Assembly: GCA_964565895.1 (NCBI GenBank)
Contig: CAZMGT010000048.1
Coordinates: forward strand, 1-29,111
Length of the DNA stretch: 29,111 bases
DNA from: CAZMGT01 sp964565895
GTDB lineage: Bacteria > Armatimonadota > Zipacnadia > UBA1398 > CAZMGT01
Direction of reading: 5' to 3'
Part shown: positions 16,808 to 23,287 of the stretch, one piece after another
How positions within the stretch are numbered: position 1 is the stretch's first letter
Layout: each line of letters starts with the position of its first letter
Translations under genes and position numbers: made by a program
Notes under the pieces: generated by a model
Database searches by the model: none
The model's input: the letters and a program-made list of their open reading frames with translations, nothing else
Told to the model about the DNA's origin: nothing

Positions 16808-18250
16808 ATGCGTGTGCTCTATGTTGCCTCGGAGGTACGGCCCTATGCCAAAACGGGCGGCTTGGCCGACGTCGCCCATTCCCTCCCCAAGGCCCTCGCC
16901 GAGCTCGGCCTCGACGTACGCGTGGCCATGCCCAAATATCGCGAGGTGGCCACCGTGGCCTCCGCGGAGATCCCCGTCGCCGGGCGCGAGGCCCACGGAC
17001 ACCTCGAGACCATCCTCCCCGACCACGACCCGAAAATGCTCTTTGTCTGCAACGACGAGTTTTTCGACCGCGAGGGCCTCTACGGCCACCCCGACGACGC
17101 CGCGCGGTTTATTTTCTTCTGCCGTGCCCTGCTCGAGCTCCTCCGCCAGACCAAGTGGCGCCCAGACATTATCCACTGCAACGACTGGCAAACGGGGCTA
17201 ATCCCGACCTATCTCAAAACCATCTACGCCAACGATCCTTTTTATCGCAAAACGGCCACGGTGTTCACCATCCACAACCTCGCCTATCAGGGCTGCTTTC
17301 CCCCGGAGACGATCCAGGACGCCGGCCTAAGCTGGGCCCTGTTTAACTCCGAGGAGCTGGAGTTTTACGGCCAGGTAAACTTGCTTAAGGCGGGGCTCGT
17401 CTTCGCCGACCTGCTCACCACGGTAAGCAAGCAATATGCGCTGGAGATCCAAACCCCGCAGTTTGGCGAGCGGCTCGAAGGCGTGCTGCTAAGCCGCGCG
17501 GAGGACCTCTACGGCGTGCTCAACGGCTTAGACTACGACTTTTGGAACCCGCAGACGGACGAATTTTTAAAGTTCCCCTATGGCCCGGAGACGCTCGAGG
17601 AGAAGGAGCGCAACGTCGCCGCGCTGCGCGAGGAGCTAAAGCTTCCTCCCTCCTCCGGCCCGCTATTTGGGATGGTCTCGCGGCTTTCCGCGCAGAAGGG
17701 CCTGGGGCTGCTCCCCGACGCCGTGGAGGAGGTCGTCCGCGCGGGGGGCCAACTCGTCCTCCTCGGCACGGGCGACGACTATTTCATGAAGCTCGCCCGC
17801 CGCCTGCAGCGCCGCTTCCGCGAGCACGTGCGCTGCGTCCTGCGCTTCGACGAGCCCCTCGCCCACCGCATCTACGCGGGGAGCCATTTCTTCCTCATGC
17901 CCTCGCTCTATGAGCCCTGTGGCCTGGGCCAGATGATCGCCCTGCGCTACGCTGCCATCCCCATCGTCCGCGCCACGGGCGGGCTGAAGGACACGATCAC
18001 CGACGCCGACGCCAGCCGCTCGGGCAACGGGTTTGTCTTCGAGCAGCCCACCGGCGCGGCGTTTGCCGATGCTCTGCGTCGCGCGGCGCGTTGCTTTGCC
18101 GACCCTCCGCGCTACCGCGCGCTGCAGCTACGGGGGATGAGCTGCGATTTTTCTTGGGCGCGCTCTGCCCGCGAGTATCTCAAGCTATATCGCAAGGCGT
18201 TGCGCAAGCGCCGCGCGCAGCTCGCCCCTGCGCGCACAGAGGAAACCTAG
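16808..18250 (+). CDS. glgA: glycogen synthase (ADP-glucose type), GT5
   Basis: 480 residues, the normal GlgA length. The N-terminal Rossmann domain (glycosyltransferase 5 catalytic domain, about 1-245) begins RVLYVASEVRPYAKTGGLADV with the ADP-glucose-binding Lys15. The C-terminal GT1-type domain (about 290-460) holds MVSRLSAQKGL, the segment PSLYEPCGLGQMIALRY with the conserved Glu, and ATGGLKDTI. It extends alpha-1,4-glucan from ADP-glucose, so the cell stores glycogen. The ATG at 16808 has GGTGGAG about ten bases upstream; the longer open frame from 16730 would add an unrelated N-terminus. No other glg genes are in the window. Confidence 0.95.
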   Translation: MRVLYVASEVRPYAKTGGLADVAHSLPKALAELGLDVRVAMPKYREVATVASAEIPVAGREAHGHLETILPDHDPKMLFVCNDEFFDREGLYGHPDDAARFIFFCRALLELLRQTKWRPDIIHCNDWQTGLIPTYLKTIYANDPFYRKTATVFTIHNLAYQGCFPPETIQDAGLSWALFNSEELEFYGQVNLLKAGLVFADLLTTVSKQYALEIQTPQFGERLEGVLLSRAEDLYGVLNGLDYDFWNPQTDEFLKFPYGPETLEEKERNVAALREELKLPPSSGPLFGMVSRLSAQKGLGLLPDAVEEVVRAGGQLVLLGTGDDYFMKLARRLQRRFREHVRCVLRFDEPLAHRIYAGSHFFLMPSLYEPCGLGQMIALRYAAIPIVRATGGLKDTITDADASRSGNGFVFEQPTGAAFADALRRAARCFADPPRYRALQLRGMSCDFSWARSAREYLKLYRKALRKRRAQLAPARTEET

Positions 18251-18323
18251 GCGCTGCGCTTGCGTGGGTCAGGCGCGGCCCGCCGCTTTCCCCCCGCGCG
18301 GGGCCTAGTCGAGGCAGCGAAGG

Positions 18324-18351
18324 TTAGCTTTTCTTTCGCCCTTGGTATAGA
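18324..18351 (+). promoter_or_regulatory. possible extended -10 promoter for the lipoprotein gene
   Basis: TGGTATAGA (18343-18351) has the extended -10 TGn element and a TATAGA hexamer. A poor -35 (TTAGCT, 18324-18329) lies 16 bases before the hexamer. It sits about 40 bases before the lipoprotein start. Confidence 0.35.
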
Positions 18352-18391
18352 ATAAGTGTGGTAAACGACGCCTCTGAGGGGAAGTGTGTCC

Positions 18392-19270
18392 ATGAGCCGC
18401 GTAATATCGATCTTTGTGTTGTTGGGGATAATCGCCGGCGCGTTGGCGATCAACGGCTGCACGGTAACCACCCCGCCCATCCCGCTCAGCCTAAGCAACC
18501 TTATCGAGCTCGACCCCGACCCGAGCATCGTCGCCGAGATCCCGGGCCAGGCTCAGGGCTATGTTTATGTCCCGTCCATCGCCCGGCGCCAGACGGGCAA
18601 TGTAATTTACGTCACCATCTCCTCCACGCCGCCTGGGCCCGGCGACCAAGTGCCCGTTGGCGCGGTAATCACCATCCAGGGCCAGTCCTACACCATTGGC
18701 CCCGACGGGTTCTTCCAAGTTATCCTCACCGGCTATACCGAGGACACCGTGCAAGTTAGCATCGACTTCTCCAACGCCCCCGGGTTCGAAAACGCCCAGC
18801 TCGACCCCGACTCGCAGGAGATCCCGGTCGACTACACCGGCTTTGCCGAGCTTCGCGTAGACGCCTCTCAGCTTGAGGGCTATGACCAGGTTATCGAGCG
18901 CATCAACTCCATCCGCAGCGCCACCCTCGAGGCCGAGGTGACGAACGGCGGCGTGGAGGCGGTGACCCTCGGGCTGTACCTCAGTGACACCCAGGGCCTG
19001 ACCCTGGAGCAAATCCGCAGCGCAACCGCTTCCCAGGACCAGTCGCCGCTTGTCTACACCCTGCTCAGCGTGCAAATCCCCGTGGGCACGACGACCATCG
19101 AGGACCTCCCCGTGCAAAACCTAGACCAGCTCCTCGCCGAGCTCGACCCAAACAGCGACCGCCAGTTCTCGCTCTACGGCGTGGCTACCCCGCGCATTCG
19201 CGAGCTGACTATTCGCAACGTCGTCCTGCGGCTTTCCGCCAACGTTCGCGTGCTCCAGGAGGCCCCATAG
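18392..19270 (+). CDS. lipoprotein of unknown function
   Basis: 292 residues from the ATG at 18392 (GAGGGG upstream; the GTG at 18386 only adds two residues). The signal has a hydrophobic core and an A-I-N-G-C lipobox ending at Cys23 or close to it. The mature protein begins with a Thr/Pro-rich stretch, then a GYVYVPS segment and a beta-rich domain with 'PVGAVITIQGQSYTIGPDG', resembling a carboxypeptidase-regulatory or Ig-like fold; acidic Asp/Pro-rich segments follow. No enzyme motif is visible. It is probably a surface or periplasmic lipoprotein. It is bounded by its own likely promoter and a strong terminator, so it is probably monocistronic. The N-terminal layout resembles that of the lipoprotein at 12063. 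Confidence 0.75.
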   Translation: MSRVISIFVLLGIIAGALAINGCTVTTPPIPLSLSNLIELDPDPSIVAEIPGQAQGYVYVPSIARRQTGNVIYVTISSTPPGPGDQVPVGAVITIQGQSYTIGPDGFFQVILTGYTEDTVQVSIDFSNAPGFENAQLDPDSQEIPVDYTGFAELRVDASQLEGYDQVIERINSIRSATLEAEVTNGGVEAVTLGLYLSDTQGLTLEQIRSATASQDQSPLVYTLLSVQIPVGTTTIEDLPVQNLDQLLAELDPNSDRQFSLYGVATPRIRELTIRNVVLRLSANVRVLQEAP

Positions 19271-19292
19271 AGCTTAGCGCCAGGCAACGTCG

Positions 19293-19327
19293 CGCCCGCG
19301 GCAGGGCCCTGCCGCGGGCGTTTGTTT
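19293..19327 (+). terminator. strong rho-independent terminator
   Basis: Bases 19293-19320 are a perfect 28-bp palindrome (CGCCCGCGGCAGGG and its complement), which folds as a 12-bp stem with a four-base loop, followed by TTTGTTTT. It lies 22 bases after the lipoprotein stop. Confidence 0.85.
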
Positions 19328-19472
19328 TGCTCTGCCCGCAATTACGCCAGGCGCTTGGCGATTCGCCGATCTTTTCCCCGGCCGTTGGTGTTATCATGTT
19401 CGAGCTTAAGCCGGTGAGAGCTGCGCGGCCTTTTGTCACGTAGCTTTCTCTTTGCGCAAGGGAGGAGTTTCC

Positions 19473-20402
19473 GTGAAGAAAATCCTCGTTACCGGCGGCG
19501 CGGGGTTCATTGGCTCCCATGTCGTCGAAGCATACCTCAAACGCGGGCACCCCGTGGTCGTCGTCGACAACCTGTCCACCGGCCGCCGCGAGAACGTTCC
19601 TCCCACTGCTGCCTTTTATCAGGTAGACATTCGCGACGCCCAGGCGCTAAACGAAGTGTTCGACCTGGAAAAGCCGGAGATCGTTAACCACCACGCCGCG
19701 CAAATGAACGTGCGCATCTCCGCCGAGGACCCAGTGTTCGACGCCGAGACAAACGTCCTGGGCTCGCTCAACGTGCTCGAGGCCTGCCGGCGGATCGGGG
19801 TGGAAAAGCTGATCTACGCCTCAAGCGGCGGGGCGTGCTATGGGGAAACCGACGTCCTCCCCACGCCTGAGACGCACCCCACGTGGCCCGTCTCGCCCTA
19901 CGGCGTTTCCAAGCACGCCGTGGAGCACTACATCTTCGCCTATAGCAAGCTTTATGGGCTGAAATATACCATCCTGCGCTACGCGAACATCTATGGCCCG
20001 CGGCAAAACCCCGAGGGCGAGGCGGGCATCGTGGCCATCTTCGCCTCGCGCATGCTCCGCGGCGAGCCGTGCACCATCTTCGGCGACGGCCTACACGAGC
20101 GCGACTACTTGCACGTGTTCGATGCCGCGCAAATTAACGTCCTCGCCCTCGACGGCGCGGACAACGAGGTGCTCAACGTGGGCACCGGCGTGCGCCGCAC
20201 AAACCTCGACGTCTTTCGCACCCTTGCCGCGGCGGTGGGCACCGACGCCGAGCCGCAGTTCGGCCCGGAGCGCCTGGGCGACCTCCGCGCGAGCGCCTTA
20301 GACTGCACGAAAGCCGCCCTCCTCCTCGGCTGGCGCCCGACGATCAGCTTCGAGGAGGGCATCCGCCAAACAGTGGACTGGTTCCGTTCCACAATGCAGT
20401 GA
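19473..20402 (+). CDS. NAD-dependent nucleotide-sugar epimerase (GalE-like)
   Basis: 309 residues of the extended short-chain dehydrogenase family. The NAD-binding motif is TGGAGFIGS (residues 7-15), with the acidic residue after strand 2 (VVVVDNLSTG). A serine-containing active-site strand (YASSGGACYG) and the catalytic pair Tyr143/Lys147 (YGVSK) are present. Substrate-domain motifs include RYANIYGPRQ and a GDGLHERDYLHV segment. Closest in type to UDP-glucose 4-epimerases, but relatives with other nucleotide-sugar activities look the same, so I give no symbol. The GTG at 19473 has a perfect GGAGGAG upstream. The aminotransferase gene follows 10 bases after the stop, so the pair is likely an operon. 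Confidence 0.88.
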   Translation: MKKILVTGGAGFIGSHVVEAYLKRGHPVVVVDNLSTGRRENVPPTAAFYQVDIRDAQALNEVFDLEKPEIVNHHAAQMNVRISAEDPVFDAETNVLGSLNVLEACRRIGVEKLIYASSGGACYGETDVLPTPETHPTWPVSPYGVSKHAVEHYIFAYSKLYGLKYTILRYANIYGPRQNPEGEAGIVAIFASRMLRGEPCTIFGDGLHERDYLHVFDAAQINVLALDGADNEVLNVGTGVRRTNLDVFRTLAAAVGTDAEPQFGPERLGDLRASALDCTKAALLLGWRPTISFEEGIRQTVDWFRSTMQ

Positions 20403-20412
20403 GGTGAATCCT

Positions 20413-21576
20413 GTGCCCGAGCTGGACGAGCGCGCAATCCACGCCCTGCGCGAGCAGTTTCCGATAACCAGGCGCTGGGTGTTCCTAAACCACGCCGGCG
20501 TCTGTCCGCTCTCCCTCCCCGTGGCGCAGGCCATGCGCGAATATCTCGACGACTCGCTCCGCAACGGCCCCCGCTGGAGCGAGCACTGGTACCAGCGCCT
20601 TGAGCAAGGGCGGCGCACTTTCGCGCGCCTCGTCGGCGCTGATCCCGCGGAGATCGCCTATGTGAAAAACACCACCCAGGGCGTGCTCATTGCCGCCTCC
20701 TCCATACCGTGGCAGCGCGGCGACAACTGCCTTATTTTCGACCAAGAGTTTCCCGCCAACGTCTACCCCTGGCTCGCCCTCGAAGCCTCCGGCGTCCAGG
20801 TGCGCATGGTGCGCCCCGTTGGCGGAAGAATCACTCCCGAACTCATCGCCGAGCACTGCGACGAGCGCACGCGCTGCGTCGCCCTCAGCTTCGTGCAGTT
20901 CGCCAACGGCTTCCGCGCAGACATGGAGGCGATCGGCAAGTTTTGCCGCGAGCGCAAAATCTTTTTCTTCGCCGACATCATCCAAGGCGCGGGGGTAATC
21001 CCCCTCGACGTTCGCGCGTGCTGCATAGACATGGCCTCGTGCGACGGCCACAAGTGGCTTCTTGGGCCGGAGGGAATGGGCTTTTTCTTCTGCCGCCGCG
21101 AGATCCTCGACGAGCTGCGCCCGGCAAACATCGGCTGGTATAGCGTTGTCGAGCCCGAAAAGTTCACCGAGTACGACCTGACCCTGCGCCCCGACGCCCG
21201 GCGATTTGAGGAGGGCTCGCTAAACATTGCCGGCGGGTTTGGGCTGTGTGCCGCGGTAAACATGCTCGCGCGCATCGGGCCCGAGGCGTGCTTCGCCCGC
21301 CTCCTCGCCCTCACCGACGAGATAATCGCCCGCGCCCGCGAACGGCAGTTCGAGATCCTCTCCCCTGTCGCGACAACCGCCGAGCGCTCGGGCATCGTCG
21401 TCTTCCGCGTCCCAGGGTGCGACAACGCGCGGCTCGTGCGCCAGCTTGCCGACAAGCACCGCATCCAGGTGGCCTTCCGCGGCGGAGGAGTGCGCGTCTC
21501 CCCGCACATTTACAACACAGTCGAGGAGATCGCTTGCTTGTTCTCAGCGATCGACGAGCTGCTGGGCGGTGGCTAA
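20413..21576 (+). CDS. class V PLP-dependent aminotransferase-fold enzyme
   Basis: 387 residues of the aminotransferase class V family (cysteine desulfurase/isopenicillin epimerase group). The N-terminus has FLNHAGVCPLS; the cofactor-contact segment YVKNTTQGVL follows; the PLP Lys214 is in DGHKWLLGPEGMGFFF; and VRVSPHIYNTVEEI is near the C-terminus. The cysteine-containing mobile loop of true IscS/SufS desulfurases is not evident, so the activity may be a lyase, epimerase or transaminase. The GTG at 20413 is preferred over the GTG at 20404 because GAGGTGA (20401-20407) serves as its ribosome binding site. It is coupled to the epimerase gene, suggesting a shared pathway, possibly amino-sugar or small-molecule metabolism (inference). 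Confidence 0.85.
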   Translation: MPELDERAIHALREQFPITRRWVFLNHAGVCPLSLPVAQAMREYLDDSLRNGPRWSEHWYQRLEQGRRTFARLVGADPAEIAYVKNTTQGVLIAASSIPWQRGDNCLIFDQEFPANVYPWLALEASGVQVRMVRPVGGRITPELIAEHCDERTRCVALSFVQFANGFRADMEAIGKFCRERKIFFFADIIQGAGVIPLDVRACCIDMASCDGHKWLLGPEGMGFFFCRREILDELRPANIGWYSVVEPEKFTEYDLTLRPDARRFEEGSLNIAGGFGLCAAVNMLARIGPEACFARLLALTDEIIARARERQFEILSPVATTAERSGIVVFRVPGCDNARLVRQLADKHRIQVAFRGGGVRVSPHIYNTVEEIACLFSAIDELLGGG

Positions 21577-21639
21577 AACAAGCGCAGCTTGGCGCTCGGC
21601 GGTCTTCTCTGGTGGGGATAACGCTGCGTAGCTTGCCCT

Positions 21640-21834
21640 TTAGTCGTCTAAGCGGGCGAGGAGGTTAACGTCGAACACGCTGTGGCAGCGGGGGCATTTT
21701 AGGCGGATGCGGCAGTTAAAGTCGCCGACGTCTTTTTTGCGAATACGCTGAAGCAGGATGTAAAACCCGGTGTCGTTTCCGCATTGCAGGCATGTTTCGT
21801 AAACTTTTTCCACGCGATGTTTTATATCGGCCAT
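21640..21834 (-). CDS. small zinc-ribbon protein
   Basis: 64 residues with two CxxC knuckles (Cys15/Cys18 and Cys47/Cys50) separated by about 28 residues of beta-forming and basic sequence, the layout of a zinc ribbon. An extra Cys41 is present. A strong GGGGAGGG lies four bases before the ATG, so translation is credible despite the small size. Small single zinc ribbons bind nucleic acid or protein; no family is recognised. It lies downstream of the cold shock gene on the same strand, separated by a hairpin. Confidence 0.75.
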   Translation of the reverse strand: MADIKHRVEKVYETCLQCGNDTGFYILLQRIRKKDVGDFNCRIRLKCPRCHSVFDVNLLARLDD

Positions 21835-21953
21835 AGAACCCTCCCCCGCGAAAACAAACTTGCGCGCCGCTGAGCAAGCGCTTGGCGCGCGCTGCTCGCC
21901 CGTCCCGTTGCTAGGCGGAGATCTCCGCTCCCGCCCCCGCGGCTATGAGCAAG

Positions 21954-21987
21954 GAGGGCGACGGCTCACCCCTCGGCCATCGCCCTC
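21954..21987 (-). terminator. hairpin terminator after the cold shock gene
   Basis: On the minus strand, bases 21987-21976 pair with 21965-21954 as a 12-bp stem including one U-G pair, with a 10-base loop. It begins 23 bases past the csp stop. The following bases are only moderately T-rich. A separate 14-bp palindrome (GCGGAGATCTCCGC, 21915-21928) lies further downstream. Confidence 0.5.
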
Positions 21988-22010
21988 GCTTGGTTTCTTC
22001 CCACTCCTCG

Positions 22011-22211
22011 CTACAGAGGAATGACCCGCGATGCGCGCGGTCCACGTGGGCTATCCGTAACCTCGAACTCGACTTCCTGACCCTCACGCAGGGTCTTGAA
22101 GCCGTCGGACTCGATCACGGAGTAGTGGACGAATACGTCCTGGCTGCCATCGTTCGGGGTAATAAACCCGAACCCTTTGGCATCATTAAACCACTTGACC
22201 GTGCCCTGCAC
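22011..22211 (-). CDS. cold shock domain protein
   Basis: 66 residues, a complete single CspA-type OB fold. RNP1 is KGFGFIT and RNP2 is VFVHYS, with GTVKWFNDAKGF at the N-terminus and REGQEVEFEV in the C-terminal half. It binds single-stranded RNA/DNA and acts as an RNA chaperone; whether it is cold-induced or constitutive cannot be told from the protein. The GTG start is set by GGGAGGT eight bases upstream and by the invariant N-terminus. A near-consensus promoter lies about 130 bases upstream, giving a long leader with a hairpin over the start site, described separately. Confidence 0.96.
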   Translation of the reverse strand: MQGTVKWFNDAKGFGFITPNDGSQDVFVHYSVIESDGFKTLREGQEVEFEVTDSPRGPRASRVIPL

Positions 22212-22297
22212 AGGAAAGACCTCCCTTCCATTTCATTCTCAGCTTCGACTCCTCTGCCGCCCGGAATGAAATGCCAGGGAGCTTTCCTGTCTGGCAC
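22201..22297 (-). promoter_or_regulatory. long leader hairpin burying the csp ribosome binding site
   Basis: Four blocks of complementarity stack in order (plus-strand coordinates): 22229-22238 with 22264-22273 (10 bp, perfect); 22221-22226 with 22276-22281 (6 bp); 22210-22218 with 22282-22290 (9 bp); 22201-22205 with 22293-22297 (5 bp). Only small bulges separate them, and the loop is 25 bases. In the mRNA the Shine-Dalgarno AGGGAG lies in the 6-bp block. The first two bases of the GUG start lie in the 9-bp block, and the 5-bp block reaches codons 2-4. This should hold translation off unless the RNA refolds. E. coli cspA mRNA is known to change fold with temperature; that this leader does so is inference. 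Confidence 0.7.
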
Positions 22298-22337
22298 TCC
22301 GTTGATACGGCTCGATGAGTCTCATGCTTCTGCGCAC

Positions 22338-22366
22338 AGCATAACCCTTGCCGCCCTCCCCGTCAA
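22338..22366 (-). promoter_or_regulatory. sigma-70-type promoter for csp
   Basis: On the minus strand, TTGACG (22366-22361) and TATGCT (22343-22338) are separated by exactly 17 bases. Transcription would begin near 22331, giving a leader of about 120 bases. Confidence 0.6.
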
Positions 22367-22445
22367 CCAAAACTTCTTTTCGCGTGGCCGGGCGCTGCGA
22401 CCCCGGCGAAAGGCGCAGGGTGCCGTTCAACATACTTTCCGCGCG

Positions 22446-22545
22446 NNNNNNNNNNNNNNNNNNNNNNNNNNNNNNNNNNNNNNNNNNNNNNNNNNNNNNN
22501 NNNNNNNNNNNNNNNNNNNNNNNNNNNNNNNNNNNNNNNNNNNNN
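22446..22545. other. assembly gap, 100 N
   Basis: A run of exactly 100 undetermined bases. The 12 bases before it (22434-22445) and the 12 after it (22546-22557) are identical (ACTTTCCGCGCG), so the two contigs may in fact overlap and the gap length is probably arbitrary. Confidence 0.97.
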
Positions 22546-23017
22546 ACTTTCCGCGCGTGGGTAGGCGCCTGGGCAACGCCCGCCGTCGCGCCAGCGGGCG
22601 GGGCGGCGCTAGCGCGCGTGGGCTCGCCCTGGCTCGTCTCCCGCACTCCTCGCGAGCTCCTGCGCGCGGTCATGTCCGCAAGGCGGGCGAGGGCAGTGCT
22701 GATCGTGCGGCGTCTCCTTTTGCGCGCCGAGCACCTGTAAGCGTTGACCGCCCGCCGTTCCGCCGCTGGCAAAGAGAGCAAGCCTGCTGTCAAGAGTTTG
22801 TCACGGGCAAACGCCGCCTGCGCCCCGCAGGACGCACGGATTCTGCACAAATCAACGCTTCGCGCGCATCCGCCGGCGACTAGACCAACGCGCCGCGCAA
22901 TTTGCCAAACTTTATCGAAGGACTGCTCCCCGCTACGGGAAGGAGTGGGGCGCAGGGCGTTCGTAAATGCCGCTGGTTCTAGCTGCAGGCGTGTTGTTCA
23001 GTCCCCTTTGTCGGTAG
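22546..23017. other. non-coding stretch right of the gap
   Basis: Open frames here have Arg/Ala/Ser-rich translations with no motif and no ribosome binding site. One small inverted repeat (GTTTG 22796-22800, CAAAC 22808-22812) is visible. I find no RNA gene. Confidence 0.5.
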
Positions 23018-23031
23018 CAAACAAATGTTTG
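23018..23031 (+). promoter_or_regulatory. possible operator overlapping the nrdD -35
   Basis: CAAAC-AAAT-GTTTG is a perfect 5-bp inverted repeat with a four-base spacer. Its right arm covers the first bases of the -35 hexamer, a position suited to a repressor. It does not match the FNR or Rex consensus. Confidence 0.35.
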
Positions 23032-23057
23032 ACAAATCCTGGGCCTTGTCGCATAAT
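23029..23057 (+). promoter_or_regulatory. near-consensus sigma-70 promoter upstream of nrdD
   Basis: TTGACA (23029-23034) is a perfect -35 and CATAAT (23052-23057) a five-of-six -10, with exactly 17 bases between. Transcription from about 23064 would give nrdD a leader of about 224 bases. Confidence 0.75.
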
Positions 23058-23151
23058 TTGGCCGGTCGGAAGCGAGCGCAAAAGCGGCGTGTTTGCCCCT
23101 CGCTGGCGCGAAGTTTCGAACATTCGAGAAGGGATGGCGTTGTCCAAGGTG

Positions 23152-23198
23152 GAACTAGATATAGCCCTTTCTCGCCGGCTAGCTACTACATGTAGTAT
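23152..23198 (+). promoter_or_regulatory. tandem NrdR-box-like palindromes
   Basis: TACTACATGTAGTA (23184-23197) is a perfect 14-bp palindrome. AACTAGATATAGCC (23153-23166) shares its ACTA-n-AT-n-TAG core. The two are exactly 31 bp apart, three helical turns. NrdR, the ATP/dATP-sensing repressor of ribonucleotide reductase genes, is known to bind such paired ~16-bp boxes at helical spacing, and the next gene is nrdD. Confidence 0.65.
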
Positions 23199-23287
23199 TA
23201 AGCTGCTTCTCTAGCGCCTTCGCGCGGGCGCTGGGGAGCGCCTCCATCTTTCGGCGGCGCGGCCGCCGCGTCGGGAGCGAAGCGAAG

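Noticed and set aside
18292..18303. CCCCGCGCGGGG palindrome after glgA as a terminator
   Set aside because: It is a short zero-loop palindrome with no following T-run; such sequences arise by chance at this base composition.
19355..19397. Possible promoter before the epimerase gene (TTGGCG and TATCAT)
   Set aside because: The hexamers are about 31 bases apart, too far for a sigma-70 promoter.
21945..22883. Open frames that cross the 100-N gap on both strands
   Set aside because: The frame across the gap depends on an arbitrary N length, and the plus-strand frame is antisense to csp.
23111..23127. TTCGAA-containing stretch resembling a tRNA T-loop
   Set aside because: No matching acceptor or anticodon stem can be laid out around it. 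No tRNA, rRNA, CRISPR array or insertion sequence was found anywhere in the window.
22744..23214. 156-codon plus-strand open frame upstream of nrdD
   Set aside because: Its translation has no motif, no ribosome binding site, and it runs over the nrdD promoter and the NrdR-like boxes, which are better explanations for this DNA.
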